Shown here: positions 1-8,963 of the stretch, piece after piece
Position numbering within the stretch: position 1 is the stretch's first letter
Layout: the number at the start of each line of letters is the position of its first letter
Assembly: GCA_017471405.1 (NCBI GenBank)
Contig: JAFUTK010000072.1
Location: 45,495 to 109,494, forward strand
From: Ruminococcus sp.
Lineage (GTDB): Bacteria > Bacillota > Clostridia > Oscillospirales > Ruminococcaceae
DNA: 64,000 nucleotides
Direction of reading: 5' to 3'
Translations under genes and position numbers: made by a program
Notes under the pieces: generated by a model
Seen by the model: the letters and a program-made list of their open reading frames with translations, nothing else
Databases searched by the model: none
What the model was told of the DNA's origin: nothing

Positions 1-79
1 TGCAAGCTCCATTTCTTTATTGATAATATACAGAAGTCATTTCTCCTCTTTTTAAATTAGGCGGAGTGTGCCCGGCGCT

Positions 80-721
80 TTAATTCTTGACCGCCGCTTC
101 CCTTGCGGCCTTGTCCAACACCTCGTCGGTGTCAAAGCGGTAGAAGGCGTAGACGTCATCGTATTTGGTGATGTCCTCTCCGCTGCTGCACCATATCTCG
201 TGACCGGTGAGCTTACCGTGCTTATCCGCTGCCTTGGCGATGGCTCCCAGCTCCTTAAGAACAGGTGTCAGCTCCTCTGGGGACTTATCCGTTCCGATAT
301 ACATAAAGGTGCTGAGGCCGATATTATCGTTCCACTCGGTCTTAAAGCCGTTATCGGAGATGAGCGCCTTGGCGTCCTCGGTCACTTTCCCTCTCAGGTA
401 GTCATAATAAGCCTTGCTCCAGTTGTCGGAGGTCTTTTCCTCATAGCCCATAACGGTAGCGTCGAAGTAAGACTTGCCCTTTTCGCTGACCACCTCGAAC
501 TCGAACCCGCAGAGCTCGTCCTTGAAGATGTAGGTTATCTTGTCCTCGCCCTTTTCCTCCCTTTCATAGGAGGCGGAGGGGAGGTTTTGGCTCACATATT
601 CCTTGCTCTGCTCGGCGGTCTTCAGCTTGACCTCCTCCTTGGTCTGCTCACATCCGAAGAGGGACAGCGACATCATCGCCGCCGACAGAACTGCGGCTAT
701 TCTTTTGAATATCCTGCTCAT
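80..721 (-). CDS. Predicted lipoprotein of unknown function
   Basis: A 213-residue protein with a basic N-terminus, a short hydrophobic segment and a lipobox (LSLFGC, Cys24), so it is expected to be exported and lipid-anchored to the membrane. The mature part is charged and soluble, with many Glu, Lys and Tyr; I recognise no enzymatic motif. The start is supported by AAAGGAG upstream of the ATG. It lies 30 bp downstream of two COG0523 GTPase genes in the same direction, so it is probably the last gene of a metal-handling operon. A link to metal binding is inference from position only. Confidence 0.75.
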   Translation of the reverse strand: MSRIFKRIAAVLSAAMMSLSLFGCEQTKEEVKLKTAEQSKEYVSQNLPSASYEREEKGEDKITYIFKDELCGFEFEVVSEKGKSYFDATVMGYEEKTSDNWSKAYYDYLRGKVTEDAKALISDNGFKTEWNDNIGLSTFMYIGTDKSPEELTPVLKELGAIAKAADKHGKLTGHEIWCSSGEDITKYDDVYAFYRFDTDEVLDKAAREAAVKN

Positions 722-751
722 ATGCAGTCTCCTTTCGGAAGGGGGTTACCA

Positions 752-1708
752 TCAATAGAAGGTGGCAACCTCCTGTGCGGGAGGGTCGGTCTTTTCCACC
801 TTGGTTATTTTCAGCACAGGACCCTTGCCTCTGTAGAGGCGGTTGCGCTCGAAGGATACCTTGCCGGTGACATTCACCCACTCCCGGGACTTTAGCTCTT
901 TCGAGCCCTCCCACTCGGCGGCGACGGCCATATACTGTATATCCTCAACGCAGCAGGTCATAACGTGCCTTCCCACTGCAAAGCAGTTTGCAGGGAACTT
1001 GGGGTCGGTGGCTACCAGTCCCCGGAAGGTCATCTCCTTACCGCTGTACTTAGTGGGCTCCTCCATTACATCTCTGTACCATAGGGCGTAGTCCCTGTCC
1101 TCCAGCTTTATTGATGGGGCGTTGACGTCAAAGGGCAGCGGGTCTACGATATCGTCGTACTTCACCCTGCCGTCGGTGTACTCATAGGCGATGTTTATCC
1201 CCCTGCTTACGCCCCGGCATATCTTGTGCAGCTCCTGCATATCAATGCTGTCGCTGTAGCGGTTGAAGACTATCAGCTCGGCGGTCTTGAGCTTATCCAC
1301 CACAAGGCTGCGCATATTCTGATTGTAGCTTAAGAAGGTGGTGGCGTCGGCGAAGCACATCTCCTGATAGATGCCCAGCTCGTCGGGAATGGCGTTGAAG
1401 AGGTCGGTGAGCTGCCACATTCCGTTGTACTCGATAAGCACCCGCTTGGCGTCGTTCTTCTTCACCAGTGCCAGCAGGTTATCCTCCGTCAGCTCGGAGG
1501 GGTCGTCGATGGTGACTATCTTCACCGACTTTGCAGCCATAGCCTGCTCGTCCAGCTCCTCCTCGCCCTCCTCACAGAGGATCACGAGAGTGCGCTCTCC
1601 GGTATCGAAGCGGGGGTCGTTCAGTGTCTGGCGCATGAACTGGGTCTTGCCCGCATCAAGGAAGCCGGTGAACAGGTATACGGGAATGAAATTTTCGTTT
1701 GCGGGCAT
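752..1708 (-). CDS. COG0523 (CobW-like) GTPase fused to a TIGR03943-like C-terminal domain
   Basis: A 318-residue protein. The N-terminal P-loop GFLDAGKT (about residues 15-22) places it in the COG0523 G3E GTPase family of metallochaperones. It departs from the family: the usual CxCC metal motif is absent, the IEPSG segment reads IEYNG, and the NKxD base-recognition motif reads NRYSD. The C-terminal half (about residues 205-318) resembles the TIGR03943/DUF1980 OB-like domain found beside YcgQ/YcgR-type permeases. It sits 2 bp downstream of a His-rich COG0523 paralogue, so the two are translated together and may work as a pair. Metal specificity cannot be read from the sequence. Confidence 0.75.
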   Translation of the reverse strand: MPANENFIPVYLFTGFLDAGKTQFMRQTLNDPRFDTGERTLVILCEEGEEELDEQAMAAKSVKIVTIDDPSELTEDNLLALVKKNDAKRVLIEYNGMWQLTDLFNAIPDELGIYQEMCFADATTFLSYNQNMRSLVVDKLKTAELIVFNRYSDSIDMQELHKICRGVSRGINIAYEYTDGRVKYDDIVDPLPFDVNAPSIKLEDRDYALWYRDVMEEPTKYSGKEMTFRGLVATDPKFPANCFAVGRHVMTCCVEDIQYMAVAAEWEGSKELKSREWVNVTGKVSFERNRLYRGKGPVLKITKVEKTDPPAQEVATFY

Positions 1709-1710
1709 AT

Positions 1711-2763
1711 TTAAGCCTCCTCAACTCCGAACAGCTCTGAAATAGCCTTTTCGTTTATCTTGGCGCCGATTACGCAGAGCCTGCCGGTAACTCCGGCGGA
1801 GCCTGTTCTTACATCGGGTGTGCCGGGAACGTAGTCATAGTGTATCCAGCTGCCGTCCACTGCGGGAACAATGCCCTTTGCCCGGAGCACCATACCGTAC
1901 TTCTCCTCGTCGGCGAGAGCCTCCAGAGCTGCGGTTATCTCCTCCTTGGTGAACTTCTTAGCGCTCTCTGCGCCCCAGCTAGTGAACACATCATCGGCGT
2001 GATGATGGTGATGACCGTGCTCATGATGGTGATGATGCTCGTGCTCGTCCTCATCGTCGTCATCATCGTCGTCGTGGTGATGATGGTGGTGATGCTCGTG
2101 CTCGTCCTCGTCCTTTTCGCTCTGCTTCTGAGCCTCAGCAAGGAGCTCAGCCAGCTCGTCATCGAGGGTGTTCTTCTGGGTCATAGCCTCCACAATAGCG
2201 ACGCCGGACAGCTCGTCCCACTCGGTGGTAACGACTGTGGCCTTATCGTTGAGGGCGCGTATCCTTGCAACAGCGTCGTCCAGCTTCTCCTGGGAGAGGC
2301 CGGCGGTGTGGCTCAGGATAACGCAGCTGGCGTAGGTTATCTGGTTGTTGAAGAACTCGCCGAAGTTCTTCTGATAGATCTTGCACTTCTTGGCATCCAC
2401 TACTGTGGTGAAGCCGTCCAGAACAACGTCCTTCATGCCAAGGTCCTGAACTGCGCGGATAACGTCCGAAAGCTTGCCGACGCCGGAGGGCTCGATGAGG
2501 ATCCTGTCAGGGTGGTACTGGTCCAGCACCTGCTTAAGCGCCTGACCGAAATCTCCCACCAGCGAGCAGCAGATGCAGCCGGAGTTCATCTCATTGATGA
2601 CAACGCCTGCGTCCTGCAAAAATCCTCCGTCGATGCCTATCTCGCCAAACTCGTTCTCGATGAGCACCAGCTGCTCACCGTTAAAGCCGTCGGCTATGAG
2701 CTTTTTGATAAGTGTGGTCTTTCCGGCTCCGAGGAAGCCGGAGAATATGGTGATCTTTGTCAT
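1711..2763 (-). CDS. COG0523 GTPase with His/Asp-rich metal-binding insert
   Basis: A 350-residue G3E GTPase. Seen: P-loop GFLGAGKT near the N-terminus, the metal-site motif GCICC, an IEPSG motif, and a long stretch of His, Asp and Glu (encoded at about 1990-2105) between the GTPase core and a CobW C-terminal domain. This is the architecture of zinc or nickel metallochaperones that use GTP hydrolysis to load metal into target proteins. The start chosen is the ATG at 2763, preceded by GGAAAGGAAG; an upstream in-frame extension has no family homology. It is the first gene of the operon, with a consensus promoter upstream. The metal is most likely zinc (inference). Confidence 0.88.
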   Translation of the reverse strand: MTKITIFSGFLGAGKTTLIKKLIADGFNGEQLVLIENEFGEIGIDGGFLQDAGVVINEMNSGCICCSLVGDFGQALKQVLDQYHPDRILIEPSGVGKLSDVIRAVQDLGMKDVVLDGFTTVVDAKKCKIYQKNFGEFFNNQITYASCVILSHTAGLSQEKLDDAVARIRALNDKATVVTTEWDELSGVAIVEAMTQKNTLDDELAELLAEAQKQSEKDEDEHEHHHHHHHDDDDDDDEDEHEHHHHHEHGHHHHHADDVFTSWGAESAKKFTKEEITAALEALADEEKYGMVLRAKGIVPAVDGSWIHYDYVPGTPDVRTGSAGVTGRLCVIGAKINEKAISELFGVEEA

Positions 2764-2790
2764 TGTGTTAACTTCCTTTCCTGAATATCT

Positions 2791-2847
2791 GTATGTCCTT
2801 TTGCATACGCTAACTTGTATTATACCACTTTTGTGGAGAATAATCAA
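2791..2847 (-). promoter_or_regulatory. Promoter of the COG0523 operon with a possible operator
   Basis: Minus strand: -35 TTGATT (2842-2847), 17-bp spacer, -10 TATAAT (2819-2824). An inverted repeat GTATG-N8-CATAC (2791-2808) lies at about +4 to +21, where a repressor could bind. A Zur- or Fur-type regulator is plausible given the genes but is not shown by the sequence. Confidence 0.65.
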
Positions 2848-2861
2848 GGGGTTTTTGTGAA

Positions 2862-2893
2862 CAGAAAGCACTCCGCGCAGGAACGCGGAGTGC
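2862..2893 (-). terminator. Intrinsic terminator after metY
   Basis: Perfect 10-bp stem GCACTCCGCG/CGCGGAGTGC (2868-2877 and 2884-2893) with a 6-nt loop, followed on the minus strand by a short U-rich run. It begins 7 bp past the metY stop codon. Confidence 0.8.
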
Positions 2894-2899
2894 CGTTCT

Positions 2900-4168
2900 T
2901 TACTTTATAGCCGCAAAGCCCTGCTTTACGTCCTCGAGGATATCCTCGATGTTTTCAAGGCCTACCGAGATGCGGATAAGTCCGCCGTCGATGCCGGCTG
3001 CCACCAGCTGCTCGTCGGTGAGCTGGCGGTGAGTTGCAGAGGCAGGGTGCAGCACACAGGTGCGGATATCCGCAACGTGCACCTCGTTGGAGGCAAGCTT
3101 AAGGCTGTCCATAAACTTAACGGCAACGCTCCTGCCGCCCTTGATGGAGAAGGAGATAACGCCGCTGGTGCCCATAGGCATATACTTCTGTGCCAGTGCG
3201 TGGTACTTGCTGCTTTCAAGGCCGGGGTAGTTTACATACTCCACCTCCGGCTGTGCCTCTAAGAACTTGGCGACTGCCAGAGCGTTCTCGCAGTACTGTC
3301 TCATTCTGATGGGGAGGGTCTCAAGTCCGAGGTTGAGATAAAAGGCGGACTGTGCTGCGGGGTAGCAGCCGAAGTCTCTCATCAGCTGCATTCTGGCCTT
3401 GACGATATAGGCGGCCTTGCCGTACTGCTTGGTGTATATGGTGCCGTGGTAGCTCTCGTCCGGCTCGGTGAACTCGGGGAACTTGCCGTTTGTCCAGTCG
3501 AAGTTGCCGGAGTCAACGATAACGCCGCCGCCCTGCACAGCGTGGCCGTCCATATACTTGGTAGTGGAGTGAACGACGATATCCGCGCCCCACTCAAAGG
3601 GACGGCAGAGGACAGGTGTGGGGAAGGTGTTGTCGATGATAAGGGGCACGCCGTTGTCGTGGGCGATCTTAGCAAACTTCTCGATATCAAAAACGGTGAG
3701 TGCAGGGTTGGCGAGGGTCTCGCCGAATACTGCCTTGGTATTGGGCTTGAAGGCGGCTCTTATCTCCTCCTCGGGGGCCTCGGCATCCACGAAGATGCAC
3801 TCGATGCCCAGCTTTTTCAGGGTATAGGCAAAGAGGTTGATGGTGCCGCCGTAGATGGTGGCAGCGGAGATGAAGCTGTCGCCGGCCTTAAGGATATTCA
3901 GCAGCGAGAGCAGCGAAGCCGCCTGACCGGAGGAGGTACACATAGCACCGATGCCGCCCTCCAGCACGTTTATCTTTTCCTCCACAGCCATAACGGTGGG
4001 GTTCTCGAAGCGGGAGTAGATAAGGCTCTTGGTAGGGTCGTCGAAAACGGCTGCCACGTCGTCGGTGGAGTCATAGACGTAGGTGGTGCTCTGGACTATG
4101 GGGACTACTCTGGGCTCGGTATTCTTGGGGGTATAGCCTGCGTGGAGGCATTGGGTCTCGATCTTCAT
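2900..4168 (-). CDS. metY: O-acetylhomoserine sulfhydrylase (PLP-dependent)
   Basis: A 422-residue Cys/Met-metabolism PLP enzyme of fold type I. Family role: O-acetylhomoserine plus sulfide gives homocysteine, the direct-sulfhydrylation route to methionine. The PLP lysine lies in HSTTKYMDGH (Lys204), and the early motifs YSRFENPT and EGGIGAMCTSSGQAA are typical of the MetY group rather than of cystathionine gamma-synthase. The start is the ATG at 4168, spaced correctly from AAAGGAAG; a TTG six codons upstream overlaps this ribosome site and is rejected. It lies 20 bp downstream of an acyltransferase gene and is followed by a terminator. Cystathionine gamma-lyase is a less likely alternative. 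Confidence 0.9.
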   Translation of the reverse strand: MKIETQCLHAGYTPKNTEPRVVPIVQSTTYVYDSTDDVAAVFDDPTKSLIYSRFENPTVMAVEEKINVLEGGIGAMCTSSGQAASLLSLLNILKAGDSFISAATIYGGTINLFAYTLKKLGIECIFVDAEAPEEEIRAAFKPNTKAVFGETLANPALTVFDIEKFAKIAHDNGVPLIIDNTFPTPVLCRPFEWGADIVVHSTTKYMDGHAVQGGGVIVDSGNFDWTNGKFPEFTEPDESYHGTIYTKQYGKAAYIVKARMQLMRDFGCYPAAQSAFYLNLGLETLPIRMRQYCENALAVAKFLEAQPEVEYVNYPGLESSKYHALAQKYMPMGTSGVISFSIKGGRSVAVKFMDSLKLASNEVHVADIRTCVLHPASATHRQLTDEQLVAAGIDGGLIRISVGLENIEDILEDVKQGFAAIK

Positions 4169-4188
4169 TTTATTACTTCCTTTCAAAA

Positions 4189-5265
4189 TTATATTTCATT
4201 TTTTAATTTGATCATAAAACGGTCAAATGTATCATCGGCCTTTTTCCATACATCTTTACGGATAATGAGTGAAAAGATACGGGCTCGTACATACTCGATA
4301 ACGATACATACTGTGAATATTGTAAAAACCGCGAAAGTCTGCTTCAATAACAAATTACTCTTGATATCAAGACCGAAGAGCGGCCACACTACCTGTTTCA
4401 CATAATTGTTCTCATGAATGAGATAAACGGCAAAAGTCAAAGGGCTGACGGTCTCTATTATCCGTTTGCCCCGGGTGATCCTGATGCCGGAGAAGAACGA
4501 GAATAGACACACAGATGTGAAATAGACGATTATTGAGCAATAGCTCATTGTAATATTAGAATTTAGTATTTCCAGATAATCCTCAAACACTTTACCCAGA
4601 AATATATCGTATATGAACAGAAAAATGCTCCCCAGCAGATAACCAAGCAGAGGATGCTTTATTTCAGCGCCATACTTTCTTATATAGGCAGCTGTGAGAT
4701 AAAGTACGATAAACCAAATATGTGAGTAACCATCATAGAACATCATTTCTTTGTTAAAATGAAGCAGGTCATTCCAAACAAAAGAAACTGCCATTATTGT
4801 TATCAGCAAAGCCTTGTGCTGTTTTCTGCTGATTGCCCCGATCACCATATTAAGAAACGGAGACAAGCAGTAAAGCAGCACATAAGCAGTTACAAACCAA
4901 TATGCTTTTGACATAACCGGCATATATGCTCTTCTAAAAGGGTCCGCCCAAAATTCGGCTTTGCCGATACAGCAAAAGACAATATATATCACGACCGAAT
5001 AGAACAAGACCTCTGATTCCAAAATAAGCAGCTTGCTAATACGAAACCTTTTTTGTGACTGGAAAAACCCTGTTATCATCACAAACACATTTACTGCTAC
5101 GATGCAGAAAAACTCCGAAAGCTTTGTCAGATAATGATCAACGGGAGCTTCAGTGTAAGAAAAAGCACCGCGGGTGTTAGCATGAAGCACAACGACCATC
5201 AGCATAAGTATTATTTTAAGAAGATCAAAAGACAGATTTCGTTTTTGAGATACTTCTGGCTCCAT
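4189..5265 (-). CDS. Membrane acyltransferase, family 3
   Basis: A 358-residue integral membrane protein with about ten hydrophobic segments. The N-terminal pattern FDLLKIILMLMVVVLH, with the conserved His in the first membrane segment, is characteristic of acyltransferase family 3, which O-acetylates or O-succinylates cell-surface glycans. The substrate cannot be inferred. The gene is visibly more AT-rich than purB and metY on either side, with many AAA, ATA and TTA codons, suggesting recent acquisition. It sits 30 bp after purB and 20 bp before metY, so it is probably read from the purB promoter. A ribosome site GGGAGGG precedes the ATG. Confidence 0.85.
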   Translation of the reverse strand: MEPEVSQKRNLSFDLLKIILMLMVVVLHANTRGAFSYTEAPVDHYLTKLSEFFCIVAVNVFVMITGFFQSQKRFRISKLLILESEVLFYSVVIYIVFCCIGKAEFWADPFRRAYMPVMSKAYWFVTAYVLLYCLSPFLNMVIGAISRKQHKALLITIMAVSFVWNDLLHFNKEMMFYDGYSHIWFIVLYLTAAYIRKYGAEIKHPLLGYLLGSIFLFIYDIFLGKVFEDYLEILNSNITMSYCSIIVYFTSVCLFSFFSGIRITRGKRIIETVSPLTFAVYLIHENNYVKQVVWPLFGLDIKSNLLLKQTFAVFTIFTVCIVIEYVRARIFSLIIRKDVWKKADDTFDRFMIKLKNEI

Positions 5266-5295
5266 CCGAACGTCCCTCCCGGAAAGTCATTTGTT

Positions 5296-6732
5296 TCACA
5301 CATTTATCTCCGCCACATCGTCGGATACGCCGTTGGCGTCCAGCACCGGCTTTACGCAGTTTGCAATGAATTCCTCTACCTGCTGCGGGCATCTGCCGAT
5401 GTAGTTCTCCGGCTTCATTATCTTATCCAGCTCCTCACGGGTGACCTTGAAGATGGGGTCTGCGGCAATGAGGTCGGCAAGGTCGTTCTCCAAGCCGTCC
5501 TGCTTTACGTGTGCTCCGGCTATCATCGAAAGCTCTCTGATATGCTCGTGCAGCTCCTGTCTGTCGCCGCCCTTCTCGCAGGCATCCATAATGACATTTT
5601 CTGTTGCCATAAAGGGCAGCTCTGCCATTACGCGCTTTCTTACTATCTTCTCGTATACCACCAGTCCGTTCTCCGGGTCGGTGACGTTGAGCATGATGTT
5701 GAGGATAGCGTCAACTCCGAGGAAGGCCTCCGCAACGGCTATGCGCTTATTAGCGGAGTCGTCGAGGGTCCTCTCAAACCACTGGGTGCCGGCGGTGAAG
5801 GCGGGGTTGAGGACGTCCACCATAACGTATCTTGCCAGCGAGCAGATGCGCTCATCCCGCATAGGATTGCGCTTGTACGCCATTGCGGAGGAGCCTATCT
5901 GGTTCTTCTCGAAGGGCTCCTCTATCTCCTTGAATGACTGGAGCAGCCTTATATCGTTGCCGAACTTCATAGCGCTCTGGGCTACCGCTGCCAGCGCCTG
6001 ACAAACAGCAAAATCAACCTTTCTTGAATAGGTCTGTCCGGAGACGGGGACTACTGCATCGAAGCCCATTTCCTCAGCGATGAGAGCTTCAAGCTTCTTC
6101 ACCTTATCGGTGTCGCCGTGGAACAGCTCCATAAAGGAGGCCTGTGTGCCGGTGGTGCCCTTGGAGCCCAGCAGCTTCAGTCTGCCCATCTGGAAGTCAA
6201 TGTCCTCGAGGTCCATCAGCAGCTCGTTGCACCAGAGTGTGGCTCTCTTGCCAACGGTGGTGAGCTGTGCGGGCTGGAGGTGGGTGTATGCAAGGCAAGG
6301 CAGTGCCTTATACTTATCTGCAAATTTAGCCAGCTGATCGATGACCTTTATGAGCTTTCTCTTGACTACCTTCAAGGCGTCACGCATAATGATGACGTCG
6401 GTATTATCCCCCACATAGCAGCTGGTAGCACCCAGATGGATAATGCCCTTTGCTCCGGGGCAGGCATCGCCGTAGGTGTGGACGTGAGCCATAACGTCGT
6501 GGCGGAACTTCTTCTCGTACTCCGCGGCCTTGGCGTAGTCAACGTCCTCGATATGGGCTTCGAGCTCCTCCACCTGCGCCTGTGTAACGCCGAGGCCCAG
6601 CTTCATCTCCGCTCTTGCCAGAGCAACCCAGAGCCTTCTCCAGGTGGTGAATTTCTTATCTGCCGAGAAGATGTACTGCATCTCCTTGCTGGCATATCTT
6701 GTACAGAACGGGCTTTCATAGCTGTTAGTCAT
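5296..6732 (-). CDS. purB: Adenylosuccinate lyase
   Basis: A 478-residue member of the fumarase/aspartase superfamily. It catalyses two steps of purine synthesis, releasing fumarate from SAICAR and from adenylosuccinate. The superfamily signature is present as SSAMAYKRNPMRDE, and the N-terminal region PFCTRYASKEM and the HLGATSCYVGDNTD block are typical of PurB. Its length agrees with the longer PurB type found in Clostridia and eukaryotes. The start is supported by AAAGAGGAA upstream of the ATG. It is the first gene of a probable purB-acyltransferase-metY transcript with a consensus promoter about 50 bp upstream. Confidence 0.95.
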   Translation of the reverse strand: MTNSYESPFCTRYASKEMQYIFSADKKFTTWRRLWVALARAEMKLGLGVTQAQVEELEAHIEDVDYAKAAEYEKKFRHDVMAHVHTYGDACPGAKGIIHLGATSCYVGDNTDVIIMRDALKVVKRKLIKVIDQLAKFADKYKALPCLAYTHLQPAQLTTVGKRATLWCNELLMDLEDIDFQMGRLKLLGSKGTTGTQASFMELFHGDTDKVKKLEALIAEEMGFDAVVPVSGQTYSRKVDFAVCQALAAVAQSAMKFGNDIRLLQSFKEIEEPFEKNQIGSSAMAYKRNPMRDERICSLARYVMVDVLNPAFTAGTQWFERTLDDSANKRIAVAEAFLGVDAILNIMLNVTDPENGLVVYEKIVRKRVMAELPFMATENVIMDACEKGGDRQELHEHIRELSMIAGAHVKQDGLENDLADLIAADPIFKVTREELDKIMKPENYIGRCPQQVEEFIANCVKPVLDANGVSDDVAEINV

Positions 6733-6781
6733 ATTATCATTCCTCTTTCGGATAGATTTTTCTCACAACGAGATCATTTTT

Positions 6782-6810
6782 ATTATAGCATAGGCCAGGG
6801 TAAAATGCAA
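6782..6810 (-). promoter_or_regulatory. purB promoter
   Basis: Minus strand: -35 TTGCAT (6805-6810), 17-bp spacer, -10 TATAAT (6782-6787). The predicted start lies about 45 nt upstream of the purB ATG. Confidence 0.75.
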
Positions 6811-6859
6811 GGCTATCTCTGGCAAAAGGAAGAATTATTATGAGAGGTCCCGGACACTC

Positions 6860-8833
6860 TTACCTCCTGCGCTTCTCGTCAAACATTCGGTAATACTGCA
6901 TTATGCGGTATTCCTCGATGATGCCCTTTTCCGCTATATCGTACTCCCCGGAGCGGTGCCACTTCCCGTCTGCTGTCTTGAAGCCATATCCCGAGATTAT
7001 CGGTATGCTCTCTCTGATATGCTCCAGCTCCTGCTGGACAGGGCTCAGAGGCAGACCCGCCGCCTTCAAGGTCTCATTGGCAAGGTAGTTTAGGCTGATG
7101 TCGTCTATCCACTTCTCCTCGATATCCCGGTTGCTCCAGATAAGGAATGGCGTCTGCTGTATGCGGGAGTACTTCTCCACGTCCAGCATAGCGGTGGAGC
7201 CGCCGAAGAGGTCCTCCGAAAAGTCCGGGATATGGGGGTAGTGGTCTCCGAACATCACGATGACCACCTGCTCGTCGTAGTCCCGATAGCGGTCAATCAG
7301 CTCCCCTACTGCCTTGTCACTCAGGCTGATGAGGTTTAAGTATATCTCCGCTGCCTCGTCATAGTGATCCTGTAGCTCGATGCCGCCCTCCACCCTTTCG
7401 GTGTAGGGGGAGTGGTTCTGCATTGTGGTCGCCCAGACAAACAGGCCCTTGCTCTTATCCCTATTCTCCACGACCTCCTCAACCTTTTCAAGGAAAGCCT
7501 TATCGGAGATGCGGGTGTTATATCTCGGGGCGTCCTCTAAGCCGATGGTATCCTCATACAGAGCGTCCTTGAAGCCTAAGTAGCCGTAGGCGTCCTCTAT
7601 CTTCCAGAGGGTTCGCCACCAAGGCGTCACCGTAACGGTATCGAAGCCGAGGCCGTTCAGCTGGGAAACAAGGCTGTCCTGACTGCTGTTAAGATAGTTG
7701 GTGAATGCCGCCGAGCCCTGAGGCAGGAACTGCATAGTGTTTCCGGTGAGGAACTCATACTCCGAGTTGCAGGTGTAGCCGCCGTAGGCGGAGACAGAGA
7801 CATATCCCTTTATGGTATTCTCCTCCAGCGAGTGCCAGCAGGAGAGGTAGTCAGTGTTGGTCTTGAAGGGTGCGATATGTGAGTAATCGGCAAAGCTCTC
7901 GTTGAGCACCCCGATGATTATGGGAGTAGTCCCCGGGGCGGCAGCCTGAGTGTATCTGTCCAGTATCTCCTCGGCTTTTTCGGTGGAGTAATCCTCCGGA
8001 ACCTTGACCCGGTTGAACACTCCGTCGTAGTAGAACATCAGAAGATTTCCCACATTCTTTGAGGAGACCATATCTGAGTGAGCGGAGAGGTTCAGGGATA
8101 TGACCCGGTTTTTCAGTCCCCAGCTGTAGGTGAACTCCGTCACGGCGATGACAGCCGCGGCAGCGCAGGCTCCAGCTCCCAGAGTGATGAGCCTCTGCTT
8201 GACCTTCTCGTTTTCCAGCTTGAGCTTCACAGTCAGAAAAATGAGGGCGGCAGTCAGCAGAGCCGCCATTAGCACTGCCGGGGAGAAGGTCAGGGAGTAG
8301 TCGTCCTTGATGCTTATCGCACTGCTGATGTTGTAGAGGTCGGAAAACTTCACCGGCGAACCTCTGAACTCTATGATGTAGTGCTGTATAATGCCGTAGA
8401 GGGCGAAAAGCGCCTCCCAGACTATAAACCACACCTTAGGTCTTTTGAATATCGCCGCTCCCAGCAGGAAGGGCACCCAGTAGAGCACAAAGCCCATTAT
8501 GATATATGGTGGGAAGGTCTTGAAGGGAGTGCTACGCACGCAGAGCTCCGTAACTGTGAACGCCCACAGCGCCGCCGCTCCGGAGAACAGCAGGGTGTTG
8601 CAGGCTATGGGCTTTTCCATAGCTCTGTATTTTTTCACCGCCGCCTTTACGAGCAGCACCAGCAGAGTGACGCTCACCGCAAGGCCAATTGTGAGGAACA
8701 CCTTATATATAGGGCGCTTCCATTTGACTATGCACTCCCCGCAGAGCCCCGTCGAAACGGCGGCAGCGAATGCGAGAAAGCACAGCATACCGAAAGAGCC
8801 TATGTATTTCTTAGCAGTTTCTTTGAGGGACAT
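6860..8833 (-). CDS. LtaS-like phosphoglycerol transferase (sulfatase fold, membrane)
   Basis: A 657-residue protein with five N-terminal membrane segments followed by a large extracellular alkaline-phosphatase/sulfatase domain. The segment SAYGGYTCNSEYEFLTGN holds the Thr used as nucleophile in LTA synthases, and FGDHYPHIPDF supplies metal ligands. Such enzymes transfer glycerol phosphate from phosphatidylglycerol to build lipoteichoic acid or to decorate glycans outside the cell. The start is the ATG at 8833 with AAGGAGAAAG upstream; a GTG nine codons earlier overlaps that site. It has its own promoter and stands between purB and the hydrogenase operon. Whether it is the primary LTA synthase is not decidable here. 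Confidence 0.88.
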   Translation of the reverse strand: MSLKETAKKYIGSFGMLCFLAFAAAVSTGLCGECIVKWKRPIYKVFLTIGLAVSVTLLVLLVKAAVKKYRAMEKPIACNTLLFSGAAALWAFTVTELCVRSTPFKTFPPYIIMGFVLYWVPFLLGAAIFKRPKVWFIVWEALFALYGIIQHYIIEFRGSPVKFSDLYNISSAISIKDDYSLTFSPAVLMAALLTAALIFLTVKLKLENEKVKQRLITLGAGACAAAAVIAVTEFTYSWGLKNRVISLNLSAHSDMVSSKNVGNLLMFYYDGVFNRVKVPEDYSTEKAEEILDRYTQAAAPGTTPIIIGVLNESFADYSHIAPFKTNTDYLSCWHSLEENTIKGYVSVSAYGGYTCNSEYEFLTGNTMQFLPQGSAAFTNYLNSSQDSLVSQLNGLGFDTVTVTPWWRTLWKIEDAYGYLGFKDALYEDTIGLEDAPRYNTRISDKAFLEKVEEVVENRDKSKGLFVWATTMQNHSPYTERVEGGIELQDHYDEAAEIYLNLISLSDKAVGELIDRYRDYDEQVVIVMFGDHYPHIPDFSEDLFGGSTAMLDVEKYSRIQQTPFLIWSNRDIEEKWIDDISLNYLANETLKAAGLPLSPVQQELEHIRESIPIISGYGFKTADGKWHRSGEYDIAEKGIIEEYRIMQYYRMFDEKRRR

Positions 8834-8878
8834 TTCTTTCTCCTTATGGTGTGAGGACACAAATCATTACCGATTATC

Positions 8879-8907
8879 ATTATATCACAGTCCTCAAAGG
8901 ATTGCAA
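8879..8907 (-). promoter_or_regulatory. Promoter of the LtaS-like gene
   Basis: Minus strand: -35 TTGCAA (8902-8907), 17-bp spacer, -10 TATAAT (8879-8884). It begins immediately after the hydA terminator. Confidence 0.75.
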
Positions 8908-8910
8908 TAC

Positions 8911-8940
8911 AAAACGGCGCACAGATCTCTCTGTGCGCCG
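8911..8940 (-). terminator. Terminator of the hydCBA operon
   Basis: Perfect 10-bp stem CGGCGCACAG/CTGTGCGCCG (8915-8940) followed on the minus strand by UUUUG. It lies 23 bp after the hydA stop codon. Confidence 0.85.
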
Positions 8941-8963
8941 TGTGTTAATTATACCTTTAAGTA

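Noticed and set aside
1985-2110. Short tandem-looking repeat of GATGATG/CATCATC units
   Set aside because: It is the coding sequence for the His/Asp-rich metal-binding stretch of the COG0523 GTPase, not a satellite or CRISPR.
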